A DNA stretch of 64,000 nucleotides from contig NZ_CP087585.1 in NCBI RefSeq assembly GCF_022200785.1, forward strand, positions 2,852,001-2,916,000. The letters are read 5' to 3'. The translations under genes and the position numbers were made by a program. The notes beneath the pieces were generated by a model. It ran no database searches. It was not told the origin of the DNA and saw only the letters and a list, made by a program, of their open reading frames with translations. Every line of letters begins with the position of its first letter. Within the stretch, counting starts at the first letter, position 1. This document shows positions 17,726 to 27,192 of this stretch, piece after piece. This DNA comes from Pedobacter mucosus (lineage in GTDB: Bacteria > Bacteroidota > Bacteroidia > Sphingobacteriales > Sphingobacteriaceae).

Positions 17726-18303
17726 AATACCTTTCTTAACCGCTACGTCCCTAAACTATAAATAAATTATAAAAGCGACCGTACCATTTTCTTTATTTTA
17801 TCAACAATTGCGCCATATAGGTGGATAAAAGGCCTTGTACATATCCACTCAACAAAAAACTAAAGTAAAAATATTGCTTAGACAAATAATATATCTACTA
17901 AAACTATATACATTATATCAGTTAAAAAGGTTTTAAAAGGGTTTTAATAAGAGACAATATGGTCAACATTTAAAATTGTCGGCCAATTGTAAGTATTTTA
18001 CACCTTGTAATAACTGACAAATTGTTTGCTTTTATAAAGGCAATTTACAAGTTTTGACATAAAAACCTAGAGAAAATGACATCATTTAACAAATTTTATA
18101 TAAAATCTAAACCACTTGTAAATGCCTCTGATATTCTATACGAAATTAACGACAAGAAAGTTGTTTTGTTTTGAAAATGCGTGATGCTTTAACGATAAAA
18201 ATTTAGATATTAAAATGTTGTCAGGATAAAATAAAGAAGTAATCACAACAGCATAATCTATTTGATAACTTATTATTGAAGATCGATTTAAACTACTATA
18301 AAA
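17726..18303. other. AT-rich intergenic region upstream of clpC
   Basis: About 580 bp without a plausible gene on either strand. It contains an inverted repeat GTGGATA (17821-17827) / TATCCAC (17842-17848), about 100 bp before the clpC ATG, that could act in its leader. I see no clear TTTG-N19-TAnnTTTG promoter. The length is unusual for this compact genome and leaves room for a small RNA, but nothing in the sequence proves one. Confidence 0.45.
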
Positions 18304-18340
18304 CATAAAAGGCAATACATAATATGTATTGCCTTTTATG
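18304..18340 (-). terminator. Terminator of the susC-susD operon
   Basis: Perfect 17-bp arms (18304-18320 and 18324-18340, core AAAAGGCAATACAT) with a 3-nt centre, just downstream of the susD stop. Confidence 0.85.
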
Positions 18341-18357
18341 TTTGAAACGATTCTATT

Positions 18358-20244
18358 TTATGGAATCTTATCTAATGCTGGCACATTGGTTTCATAACCA
18401 GTATAACCTTTATTTTGATTAATGTGACCTTCCGTATTAAAGCGTTGTGCGGTTGCAGGCACTGGCCAAAGTACATGATACGGAGAAATTTTAAAATTTA
18501 CACCTGAGATTGTAGGAACTTTATTTCTATAAAAATCATTTTTTTCAATAATTCTATCGTAGAAAAAATTGTTGTCAGAGAAATTTGCCAGGCTATAGGT
18601 TTTACCATTATAGGCAGGTTTTCCAGTTAGCGCAAATATATAAGCTATCCTTGTAAGTTCTGTTTTACGAGGTTCTTCGTAATATAATTCACGAGCCCTT
18701 TCATCGAGAATAGTTCCGATATTAATAGATGAGGCGTCGGTAATTAGTTTAGCATTCGCTCTAGATCTAACTTCATTTACATCAGCCATAGCCGCAGCCA
18801 GATTACCTTTCCAATATTGAGCTTCAGCCCTTAACAGATAAGTTTCCGCTAATCTAAATATATACCAATCAGTGTTTGTTCCGCGTGGTGGGGCCCAATA
18901 TTTATCTACAGCAAGTGCATTAGTTGAATTTATGAAAGTTTTATAATGTGGCCATCCAAAAAAGTGCCGAATGGTATCGAGACCTTTATTTAAAAACATA
19001 TTATTTACATTAGCCGCAGTCATATCAACTAAAGGCTTGCCATATAAAGCTTTCTCTGTTGCATTTGTAGAGTTTTTCAACGCAGGATTATTATAAACCA
19101 AATCCGTCATATTAATCCACATGCCTGGCGCATGGCGAAAATCTGTATTATCTGTCCAGATATATTTTGTGCTATAGGGCGTTCCGCGGTATCTACCGAT
19201 TCCTCTTCCATACATTAAAGTAAGCGGGATTTCAACCGTAGTTCCATCAACAATAGCAGGATTTAAGCCAGAAGGTGTTCTCAAATTCGCAAAATGCCAT
19301 GCGGGTACACAATTTCTCATAACCTGCGATCCCAATTCAGTAAAGCCAGCTAATGTTTCCCTATCAATAGTAAGAAACAAAGCCTCTCTATTTGCGGCAA
19401 TTGCCTTATTATCCATTCTATGTAAATCCCAAACCACATTTTTGGTCGCATCACCAGCGGTACTGCCAAAACGATTTCTCATTAAACTATATCTTCCACT
19501 GTTAATCACATTATTTGCGGAGGTAATTGCTGCATCAAAATCGCCTAGAGATAAATTTACTTTGGTTAACAAATGGCTAACTGCTCCTTTACTAACTTCT
19601 CCACGATCTACATTATCGGTTACCCATTGCTCGGCAAACAGAAGATCTTCTTGCATTTTTTTAAGAATAACTTCACGTTTAGTGGTAAAATAATCAAGTT
19701 TTGGAGCCGTTAAATCTTTAAGGATTAAAGGAACATCACCAAACTGATTAACCAATCGATAATACCAATAAGCACGATAAAAATAAGCAGCACCTAATAT
19801 TGCATTTTTTTCTGCTGCATCTTTAAAGGTTACATTATCGATATAAGTGATCACTGTGTTCGCATACCGGATTCCCTTAAAACCTTCGGTCCAATAAAAA
19901 CCTATTCTATTAAAATCGGGGTTATCTAAATTTGCATCCGGCGTTACACGGGTATCCATATCTTGGGCCTGTGTGCTTTTGTCGGTTGTTCCGTCTACAG
20001 CAACTTCAGAAAATATAGATTCAGTAACGATTGGGGCCATATCGCCCGTAAATTCTCTTCTTACATTGAATCCCATTGCAGCAATTGCTGCTTTCATTGC
20101 TGCAACGCTTGTTAAAGCTGTTGATGGCTCTAAACTTGATAATAAGTTTGAATCCAGGTATGATTTCTTGCATCCGTTTGCAGAAAGCAAAATGGCAACT
20201 GCCAAAAAAGGAGCTATTTTTTTATATAATGTTTTCATAATCAT
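18358..20244 (-). CDS. SusD/RagB family nutrient-binding outer membrane lipoprotein
   Basis: A 628-residue SusD-type lipoprotein that forms a lid over its SusC transporter at the cell surface. The signal peptide ends with the lipobox SANGC (Cys25), followed by KKSYLDSN, a typical SusD start. The helical core shows AAYFYRAYWYYRLVNQFGDVPL and the C-terminal part shows YLLRAEAQYWKGNLAAAMADVNEVRSRANA and ELYYEEPRKTELTR. It starts 5 nt after susC ends. ATGs at 20244 and 20238 are both possible. The ligand is not evident, because no glycoside hydrolase, peptidase or sigma/anti-sigma gene is adjacent. Confidence 0.94.
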   Translation of the reverse strand: MIMKTLYKKIAPFLAVAILLSANGCKKSYLDSNLLSSLEPSTALTSVAAMKAAIAAMGFNVRREFTGDMAPIVTESIFSEVAVDGTTDKSTQAQDMDTRVTPDANLDNPDFNRIGFYWTEGFKGIRYANTVITYIDNVTFKDAAEKNAILGAAYFYRAYWYYRLVNQFGDVPLILKDLTAPKLDYFTTKREVILKKMQEDLLFAEQWVTDNVDRGEVSKGAVSHLLTKVNLSLGDFDAAITSANNVINSGRYSLMRNRFGSTAGDATKNVVWDLHRMDNKAIAANREALFLTIDRETLAGFTELGSQVMRNCVPAWHFANLRTPSGLNPAIVDGTTVEIPLTLMYGRGIGRYRGTPYSTKYIWTDNTDFRHAPGMWINMTDLVYNNPALKNSTNATEKALYGKPLVDMTAANVNNMFLNKGLDTIRHFFGWPHYKTFINSTNALAVDKYWAPPRGTNTDWYIFRLAETYLLRAEAQYWKGNLAAAMADVNEVRSRANAKLITDASSINIGTILDERARELYYEEPRKTELTRIAYIFALTGKPAYNGKTYSLANFSDNNFFYDRIIEKNDFYRNKVPTISGVNFKISPYHVLWPVPATAQRFNTEGHINQNKGYTGYETNVPALDKIP

Positions 20245-20249
20245 TTTAT

Positions 20250-23200
20250 TTAAAAAGATACGTTTAAGCCAAGCGTATAAATTCTTGGTGTTGGAACAGG
20301 ATTTCCATTACCATCTCCAGTTTGCGGATCCCATTGGTTCCAATCTGGTGCGTAAACCGCTGCATTAGAAACATTGCAGTAGATTTTTGCACTTTGGATT
20401 TTAATTTTTTCCAAAATGGATTTAGAAACATTGTAAGATAAGGCCACTGTATTTAACCGTACATATGAACTTTTGCGATAAACGTTAAATGTTGTACCAC
20501 TTAGGCCAGAATTTAATCTTGCATAATCATTAATTGGGTTGGCGGATGTCCAATATGGAACTACATATGAACTGGTACGACCAAAACCTACACCACCAGG
20601 CTGATTTTTCCCTTGATTATCCGTTCGCTGCTGCCCTATACTCGAAACCAGTTGAAACGAAAAATCGAAATTTTTATAGATGTTGAAGTCGTTACGCAAA
20701 GACCAATTAAACCTCGGACTGCGATAGCCTATAAATTGTTTATCCAAATCGTTGTAAACATAATTTCCATCAACATCTTGAAGTTTGAAATCTCCAGCTC
20801 TTATACCTTTATTAAATTTATTTGCTTCAGCAACTTCATTTTCTTGCCAAACACCTAATATTTTATATTCCCAAATCACATCAATATCCTTACCTATAAA
20901 CCATCCGTTTCCAGGATCATCATTTGGCGTAGCTAAAGCAGTAATTTTATTTCGGTTTAGGGAAAGATTTACAGCAGTATTCCAAATAATGTTACCAGTG
21001 GTAAGGTTTTTACTTGTTAAGCCAAGTTCTATTCCTTTATTATTTACCCGACCCAAGTTTGCAATTACGTTAGTATAACCTGATACATTTGGCAGTGCTT
21101 GGCTTATTAACAAATCCGATGTCTTTTTATCATATACATCAATAGATCCACTAATTCTATTTTTAAAAATCCCAAAATCCAGACCTAAATTGAAAGATTT
21201 GGTTTTTTCCCACTCTAAATTAGGATTACCCAAACGAGGACTATTCACTACGGTATTTACTTCTCCTGCGGCACCACTTCCATTTACACCTTGATATTTA
21301 CCACCATTAAGCGTTTGAATAGATACATATGGATCTATCACATTATTGGCGTCTCTAATTTCTCTATTCCCATTAATCCCATATGAAAAACGAAGCTTAC
21401 CGTAATCCAACCAGGAAATATCTTTCATAAAACTTTCTTCGCTAAAAGTCCATGCGAATGCTGCAGCAGGGAAATTTGCACGTTTTTTAGTGGCTCCAAA
21501 TGCAGAATAACCGTCTCTTCGAATAGAAAGCGTTAAAGCATATTTACTTAAGTAAGAATAATTTATCCGGGCCAATAAAGCATCCCCTGTATAAGCTTTA
21601 TCATCACTACTAACAGTTGGTTTATTGCCGCTTGAAATATTATGATAGCCCAAAATATCAGTTGGGGCAAAACCTTCATTACCAGCAATGGTGTACCAAG
21701 TTTGGTATTTTTCGGCGTTAGCTAATAAGGTAACATCAATAGTATGATCTTTTGCGAATGTTTTATTCCATTTTAATAAATGATCCAATTGCCAGTTATA
21801 CCTGGTTTCTTGAGCACGAGTAGCAGAACCACCCGGTGTGGTTACATTTGGGTTTCTTGATGATAAATGGTTAAAAGTTCTGTACATATCCAAACCCGGA
21901 CTAAAGTTAAGTTGATAGGTGATTCCTAAAGGCAGGGTTACTCTTGTGTAAATGCTTCCAAATAAAGTGCTTTGTTTTTGTAACCTTGAGTTATAGGTAG
22001 GATTTAAAAAAGGATTTCGGGCGTTTAAACCATTATCATCAGTAGGAATTCTTCTAAGCGATCCATCAGCATTATAGAAATCTCCATAAGGAGATAAATC
22101 TGCCAATTGGCCCAAATCAGCTTCAATAGCGCCTTCATCCCGATCTGCGAATTGCATATTTATACCAAGTGTTAAAAATTTTGCAGCTTTTCCTTCTAAA
22201 TTTATTCTAGTTCTAAAAGTGCTAAATCCGCCACCGGCGATAATACTTTCATTTTTTAAATAACCTAAAGACATATAATAGGTAAGTTCCTCTTTCCGTC
22301 CAGACATGCTTAGTGTATGATCTTGGCGTTGGCCGGTTTGAAACAATAAATCATACCAATCAACAGTCTTACCTGAATTATAATTGGCTTTTTCATTAGT
22401 TAACAAACCCAAACGGGTTAACCATAAATCGGTAGGATTTGTGGTCGTTTGTCCGTTAAGCCATTGAGTAAGCGTTACGCCTTCAGGTAAATTATTCGGA
22501 TCATTATAAATATATGGAGGATTTACGCCGCCACTTCTTGCAACATCAGCACGCCAATTTAAAAACCCTGGACCATCATAAACAGGTTGATCCTGAGCCA
22601 AAGTTGCAAAGCCATAGTTGGTATTTAGCGTGATGGTTGGAGCAGCAGTTTTACCTTTTTTTGTAGTAATAGCGACTACACCAGTTGCCGCTTTCGCACC
22701 ATAAACGGCTAACGAACTTGCATCTTTTAATACATCAACTGATTCAATGTCGTTTGGATTAATATCAGATAATTGCCCGATAAAAATTACGCCATCTAAC
22801 ACAATTAAAGGTGTTGTAGTACCAGTAAGTGTGGTTTTACCCCTTACTAATAAATCTCCGCCACCCTTTGCGCTATTGTTAAATCCGACATTTAAGCCTG
22901 GTATATTACCGCGTAAAATATCGGTAACACTATTTGGATTTTCATTTTCTAACTGGGTAGCTTTAACGCTTGATACTGCACCTGTAACATCTTTTTTCTG
23001 AGCAGTTCCATAACCAATAACCACAACATCCGTTAAATCATTTGCAGATTCTAATAGTGAAATATTGATTGTTGTTCGGTTGTTCACGACAACTTCCTGA
23101 GGCGTAAACCCAACAGCAGAAAAAACTAAAGTTGAATTTCCTGGAACAGAAATGGAATATGTTCCTTCGGGAGAAGATGATACACCGGTTTTTGAATTTT

Positions 23201-23336
23201 TAGTTGTTATCGTTACCCCAGGAATTGGAGTGCCGCTTTTGTCTTTTATCGTTCCTTTAATGCTAATATCCTGTGCGTAAATTAGCGTACAAAAGGAAAC
23301 AACCAGACTAATAAGTAAGGTAATTTTTCTTTTCAT
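20250..23336 (-). CDS. SusC/RagA family TonB-linked outer membrane transporter
   Basis: A 1028-residue TonB-dependent transporter. In order: a signal peptide (about 1-21), a carboxypeptidase-regulatory-like domain (about 24-100, GTIKDKSGTPIPGVTI), a TonB-box-like region (DVVVIGYGTAQKKDVTGAVSSV), a plug with LRGNIPGLNV, VRGKTTLTGTTTPLIVLDGV and DVLKDASSLAVYGAKAATGVV, and a 22-strand barrel ending in PRIYTLGLNVSF, the C-terminal Phe that BAM recognises. There is no N-terminal extension of the kind that signals to an anti-sigma factor. It forms an operon with susD downstream and imports an unknown nutrient. Confidence 0.96.
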   Translation of the reverse strand: MKRKITLLISLVVSFCTLIYAQDISIKGTIKDKSGTPIPGVTITTKNSKTGVSSSPEGTYSISVPGNSTLVFSAVGFTPQEVVVNNRTTINISLLESANDLTDVVVIGYGTAQKKDVTGAVSSVKATQLENENPNSVTDILRGNIPGLNVGFNNSAKGGGDLLVRGKTTLTGTTTPLIVLDGVIFIGQLSDINPNDIESVDVLKDASSLAVYGAKAATGVVAITTKKGKTAAPTITLNTNYGFATLAQDQPVYDGPGFLNWRADVARSGGVNPPYIYNDPNNLPEGVTLTQWLNGQTTTNPTDLWLTRLGLLTNEKANYNSGKTVDWYDLLFQTGQRQDHTLSMSGRKEELTYYMSLGYLKNESIIAGGGFSTFRTRINLEGKAAKFLTLGINMQFADRDEGAIEADLGQLADLSPYGDFYNADGSLRRIPTDDNGLNARNPFLNPTYNSRLQKQSTLFGSIYTRVTLPLGITYQLNFSPGLDMYRTFNHLSSRNPNVTTPGGSATRAQETRYNWQLDHLLKWNKTFAKDHTIDVTLLANAEKYQTWYTIAGNEGFAPTDILGYHNISSGNKPTVSSDDKAYTGDALLARINYSYLSKYALTLSIRRDGYSAFGATKKRANFPAAAFAWTFSEESFMKDISWLDYGKLRFSYGINGNREIRDANNVIDPYVSIQTLNGGKYQGVNGSGAAGEVNTVVNSPRLGNPNLEWEKTKSFNLGLDFGIFKNRISGSIDVYDKKTSDLLISQALPNVSGYTNVIANLGRVNNKGIELGLTSKNLTTGNIIWNTAVNLSLNRNKITALATPNDDPGNGWFIGKDIDVIWEYKILGVWQENEVAEANKFNKGIRAGDFKLQDVDGNYVYNDLDKQFIGYRSPRFNWSLRNDFNIYKNFDFSFQLVSSIGQQRTDNQGKNQPGGVGFGRTSSYVVPYWTSANPINDYARLNSGLSGTTFNVYRKSSYVRLNTVALSYNVSKSILEKIKIQSAKIYCNVSNAAVYAPDWNQWDPQTGDGNGNPVPTPRIYTLGLNVSF

Positions 23337-23763
23337 TTTTTATTTGGTTAGTTAAGCTTTTATATTTTTAGATAATGCGTTACCTACAATCAATGCCATT
23401 ACTGTTATAACATAATTGCAGTTTGCATTGAATATTTGGTTAGTAGGATGATACGATTATCTGCCCTTTTAATAAAGATAATTAAACGAATCACCACTCA
23501 ATTATCTATTTCTTCAGATATAATAAAATGTTACTTCAAACTCATTTCAAACGATAGAAATAATTAATGACTTAGTTTAATGCCATTGATTATCTTATCA
23601 ATTTAATATGGAAAAGATCAAATTATAACTAATAATGCGCTTTTTTATGCCCCCGTTGTTTTTATCTTTGCAGCCAGTTTAGTTTATAGGTGAGCTAATA
23701 TTTTCTTCTATTATCTAAAATAAATAAATAAATTTTAAGCGCTATATATTGATACATTAACTT
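23337..23763. other. Divergent spacer between susC and ettA
   Basis: About 430 bp, AT-rich and without a gene. On the plus strand TATCTTTG at 23663-23670 resembles a -7 element for ettA; the only -33 candidate is a T-tract at 23641-23646, so the promoter is tentative and would leave a leader of about 90 nt. No clear susC promoter is visible. Confidence 0.45.
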
Positions 23764-25440
23764 ATGGATGAAAAAATAATATTTTCGATGGCGGGCGTGA
23801 GTAAAATTTACCCACCTCAAAAACAGGTTTTAAAAAACATATACCTTTCTTTTTTTTATGGGGCAAAAATTGGTGTAATTGGTTTAAATGGATCCGGGAA
23901 ATCATCTTTACTAAAAATTATTGCCGGTTTAGATAAAACTTACCAAGGAGAAGTTGTTTTTTCTCCAGGATATTCAGTCGGATATTTAGCACAAGAGCCA
24001 ATATTGGATCCTGAAAAAACGGTTCGTGAAGTTGTTGAGGAAGGTGTTGCTGGTGTAATCGCCATTTTGAAAGAATATGAAGAAGTAAATGAAGCCTTTG
24101 GCTTAGAAGAAAATTATTCGGATGCTGATGCGATGGATAAGTTAATGGCAAGGCAAGGCGAACTTCAAGATCAGATTGATGCAGTAGGTGCTTGGGAGTT
24201 GGATTCAAAATTAGAAAGGGCAATGGATGCATTGCGCTGTCCTGATCCTGAAACCAAAATTGGTGTGCTTTCTGGAGGTGAACGCCGCCGGGTTGCCATG
24301 TGCCGTTTATTGTTGCAACATCCTGATGTTTTACTATTGGATGAGCCAACCAATCACCTGGATGCAGAAAGTATTGATTGGTTAGAACAATTTTTGAAAA
24401 CTTATGAAGGAACGGTAATCGCTGTAACTCACGATAGGTATTTCCTTGATAATGTTGCCGGTTGGATTTTAGAGCTAGATCGCGGTGAAGGAATTCCTTG
24501 GAAAGGAAATTATAGTAGCTGGTTAGAGCAGAAAGCCAAACGATTATCTCAGGAAGAAAAAACGGAAAGCAAACGCCAAAAAACTTTAGAACGTGAATTG
24601 GAATGGGTGCGTATGGCTCCAAAAGCCAGACATGCAAAATCTAAAGCTCGCTTAGCCAACTATGATAAATTAGCTTCTGAAGATGGAAAAGATAGAGAAG
24701 ATAAACTTGAAATTTTTATCCCAGCAGGCCCACGTTTAGGAAATGTTGTTATCGAAGCTACAAACGTAACGAAGGCTTATGGAGATAAAGTTCTATTTGA
24801 TAACTTAAATTTTTCACTTCCTCCTGCCGGAATCGTAGGAATTATTGGCCCAAATGGTGCAGGTAAAACCACACTCTTCAGGTTAATTACTGGTCAGGAA
24901 GAAGCTGATACCGGAACGTTTAGAGTTGGCGAAACTGTTGAATTAGGTTATGTCGATCAAATGCATAACGATTTAGACGCTGATAAAACTGTTTTTGAAA
25001 ATATTACAGATGGTTTAGATAATATTCAATTGGGTACAAAAGCTGTTAATGGACGAGCTTATGTTTCAAAATTTAATTTTAACGGTGGCGATCAGCAGAA
25101 AAAAGTTGGTATACTATCGGGTGGAGAGCGTAATCGTGTTCACTTAGCCATCACTTTAAAAAAAGGTGCAAATGTTTTATTACTTGATGAGCCAACCAAT
25201 GATATCGATGTAAATACATTACGTGCGTTAGAAGAAGCACTGGAAAATTTTGGTGGTTGTGCAGTTGTAATTAGTCACGACAGGTGGTTTTTAGATAGAA
25301 TTTGTACACACATTTTAGCTTTCGAAGGCAATTCTGAAGTTTATTTCTTTGAAGGAAATTATTCAGATTACGAAGAAAATCGCAAAAAACGTTTAGGAGA
25401 TATTGCTCCGAAACGAATTAGATACAAGAAATTAGATTAA
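23764..25440 (+). CDS. ettA: Energy-dependent translational throttle protein EttA (ABC-F)
   Basis: A 558-residue ABC-F ATPase without membrane segments. EttA binds the ribosomal E site and gates entry into elongation according to the ATP/ADP ratio. It has the family length and start (IIFSMAGVSKIYPP). Walker A motifs are GLNGSGKS (40-47) and GPNGAGKT (about 360). Signature and Walker B pairs are LSGGERRRVAM with LLLDEPTNHLDAES, and LSGGERNRVHLA with LLLDEPTNDID. The arm region (about 95-140) and the linker with EWVRMAPKARHAKSKARL typical of EttA are present. It is a single gene with its own terminator. Confidence 0.95.
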   Translation: MDEKIIFSMAGVSKIYPPQKQVLKNIYLSFFYGAKIGVIGLNGSGKSSLLKIIAGLDKTYQGEVVFSPGYSVGYLAQEPILDPEKTVREVVEEGVAGVIAILKEYEEVNEAFGLEENYSDADAMDKLMARQGELQDQIDAVGAWELDSKLERAMDALRCPDPETKIGVLSGGERRRVAMCRLLLQHPDVLLLDEPTNHLDAESIDWLEQFLKTYEGTVIAVTHDRYFLDNVAGWILELDRGEGIPWKGNYSSWLEQKAKRLSQEEKTESKRQKTLERELEWVRMAPKARHAKSKARLANYDKLASEDGKDREDKLEIFIPAGPRLGNVVIEATNVTKAYGDKVLFDNLNFSLPPAGIVGIIGPNGAGKTTLFRLITGQEEADTGTFRVGETVELGYVDQMHNDLDADKTVFENITDGLDNIQLGTKAVNGRAYVSKFNFNGGDQQKKVGILSGGERNRVHLAITLKKGANVLLLDEPTNDIDVNTLRALEEALENFGGCAVVISHDRWFLDRICTHILAFEGNSEVYFFEGNYSDYEENRKKRLGDIAPKRIRYKKLD

Positions 25441-25470
25441 AAAAATCCCGATGAGAATCGGGATTTTTTT
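25441..25470. terminator. Bidirectional terminator of ettA and the DUF1456 gene
   Basis: Arms AATCCCGAT (25444-25452) and ATCGGGATT (25457-25465) with T runs on both strands lie between convergent genes. Confidence 0.88.
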
Positions 25471-25479
25471 TTGTTGAAA

Positions 25480-25710
25480 TTATTTCTTCTCTTCTCTCGG
25501 ACCTCTTTTATAGATAACCAAACCATTTAAAAAATTTCTTAGAATCTGATCACCGCATGGTTTAAAATTTTCGTGGTCGTCATTTCTAAAAATATCGCCA
25601 AGTTCAGCTTTAGTTACCTTAAAGCCAACTAAATCGCAAATTGTAATAATATCTTCGGTTTTTAAAGATAATGCTACTCTAAGTTTTTTTAATATATCGT
25701 TGTTGCTCAT
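25480..25710 (-). CDS. DUF1456 family protein, single-repeat form
   Basis: A 76-residue basic-ended protein with the DUF1456 (YehS-like) pattern: NDILKKLRVALSLKTEDIITICDLVGF and KAELGDIFRNDDHENFKPCGDQILRNFLNGL. E. coli YehS carries two such units in about 156 residues; this protein has one. The function is unknown. It lies between ettA and a DbpA-like helicase gene, perhaps co-transcribed with the latter across a 124-bp repeat-containing gap. Confidence 0.85.
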   Translation of the reverse strand: MSNNDILKKLRVALSLKTEDIITICDLVGFKVTKAELGDIFRNDDHENFKPCGDQILRNFLNGLVIYKRGPREEKK

Positions 25711-25740
25711 TTTTATTTTTTAATACATTTAAAGGAACGA

Positions 25741-25832
25741 GAAATAGGAAATGGGAAATAGACTAATTGTCTATGCATTATGTCTATTTCCTATTCACTA
25801 TTTTCTATTTCCAATTCCCTATTTTTCCTTTT
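25741..25832. repeat. Degenerate GGAAATAG / CTATTTCC repeat forming a stem-loop
   Basis: Forward copies of GGAAATAG-like units (25741-25763) are followed by reverse-complement CTATTTCC-like units (25784-25825). The outer arms can pair over about 23 nt with a few mismatches. It lies between the DUF1456 gene and the helicase stop. Confidence 0.7.
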
Positions 25833-25834
25833 AC

Positions 25835-27139
25835 CTAACTCGCAATCTCTAACTTTAATTTTTTGCCTTTTATCTTTTCACCGTTTAAAATTTTCAAAAG
25901 TTTGTCTACTTTTTCTCTTTTAACAGCAATATAACTGGTGGTATCTTTCACTTCAATTAATCCTAAATCATCTTTTGATAAACCACCTTTTTGTAAGAAT
26001 AAGCCAACGATATCAATCTTATTAATTTTATCCTTTTTTCCATGCGAAAGATACAAAGTGATCCATTCGCTTGATTTTGGCAGTTTATATTTATCCAGTA
26101 AACTTTCCTCTTCAATATTATCTGGCAAGTATTTGTAATGTTCTTCTTCAGTTAAAATAGCGTAAGCAGTACCTTTCGCATGCATCCGAGCTGTTCTTCC
26201 ATTTCGGTGGATGTATGCATCTTCATTATAAGGCAGCTGATAATGTACAATATGTTCCACCTCTGGAATATCCAAACCACGTGCCGCCAAATCAGTGGTT
26301 ACCAATATTCTATGACTCCCATTTCTGAATTTTAGCAAAGCCTTTTCACGATCGAATTGCTCCATTCCGCCATGAAAAACATCATGTTCTAAACCATTTT
26401 CGAATAATAAATCACTTATTCGATCTACGGTTTCTCTATGATTACAAAAAACTAGCGTGTTCTTGTTGCCAATTTTACTTAATAGTTTAAATAGAACTTC
26501 TAATTTATCCGCAGCAAGCGCTGTTACTTTTTTTAGTTTTAAATCAGGTTTAGACTGAAGGTTTTTAGAAAAGTCAACATCAACGGCATTGTTCAACTTT
26601 ACAAAAGCCGGGATTATTTCCATTTTAGTTGCTGAAGTAAGAATGCGCTGTTTTAGGGACAATAAGGAACCAATGATATAAGACATATCGGCTTCGAAAC
26701 CAAATTCGAGCGATTTATCAAATTCATCCAACACGAGGGTTTCGATAAAAGATTCATCAAAATTGTGATGCTCTAAATGATAAGCAATTCTACCAGGTGT
26801 GCCTATTAAAATGGCAGGCGGATGTGCCAAATTGTTTTTTTCAATTCTTACAGCATGACCACCATAACAACAATTAATTTTAAATGGAGTTCCCATTTGC
26901 TTAAAAACCTGTTCTATTTGCAGCGCAAGTTCTCGTGATGGTACTAGTATTAAAGCCTGAACACCTTTAACATCGTGCTTTAAGTTAGCAAGTACAGGCA
27001 ATAAAAATCCAAGCGTTTTGCCTGATCCTGTCGGTGCGATTAGTAAAACATCGTGACCAGCTTTAGCAGATTTAACTGCGGCTTGCTGCATATCATTAAG
27101 AGCAGTAATTTTTAATCTTTGTAAGGCATTTTCTATCAT
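25835..27139 (-). CDS. DEAD-box-like RNA helicase with DbpA-type RNA-binding domain
   Basis: A 434-residue ATP-dependent RNA helicase. Motifs in order: a Q motif region (LNDMQQAAV), motif I APTGSGKT, Ia PSRELALQ, Ib TPGR, II DEFD in place of DEAD, III SAT, then in RecA domain 2 TTDLAARGLDIPEV and HRNGRTAR. The last 75 residues match the DbpA C-terminal domain that binds 23S rRNA hairpin 92 (VGLFLQKGGLSKDDLGLIEVKDTTSYIAV). A role in large-subunit assembly is inferred from that domain. The ATG lies 6 nt after a -7 element. Confidence 0.92.
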   Translation of the reverse strand: MIENALQRLKITALNDMQQAAVKSAKAGHDVLLIAPTGSGKTLGFLLPVLANLKHDVKGVQALILVPSRELALQIEQVFKQMGTPFKINCCYGGHAVRIEKNNLAHPPAILIGTPGRIAYHLEHHNFDESFIETLVLDEFDKSLEFGFEADMSYIIGSLLSLKQRILTSATKMEIIPAFVKLNNAVDVDFSKNLQSKPDLKLKKVTALAADKLEVLFKLLSKIGNKNTLVFCNHRETVDRISDLLFENGLEHDVFHGGMEQFDREKALLKFRNGSHRILVTTDLAARGLDIPEVEHIVHYQLPYNEDAYIHRNGRTARMHAKGTAYAILTEEEHYKYLPDNIEEESLLDKYKLPKSSEWITLYLSHGKKDKINKIDIVGLFLQKGGLSKDDLGLIEVKDTTSYIAVKREKVDKLLKILNGEKIKGKKLKLEIAS

Positions 27140-27145
27140 CTGCCG

Positions 27146-27175
27146 TAAAGGTAATCATTTCAACTAGCGCCCAAA
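27146..27175 (-). promoter_or_regulatory. Promoter of the DbpA-like helicase gene
   Basis: On the minus strand TTTG (complement 27172-27175), 18 nt and TACCTTTA (complement 27146-27153). The start codon follows after 6 nt, so the mRNA is probably nearly leaderless. Confidence 0.65.
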
Positions 27176-27192
27176 AAACTGCAATGATTTAA

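Noticed and set aside
18358..23336. Polysaccharide-utilisation locus
   Set aside because: Only SusC and SusD are present; no glycan-active enzyme, sulfatase, sigma/anti-sigma pair or hybrid sensor lies in the window.
23918..24637. 239-codon antisense frame within ettA
   Set aside because: It lies entirely opposite the conserved ABC-F gene; its His/Leu/Pro-rich composition is that of a reversed coding strand.
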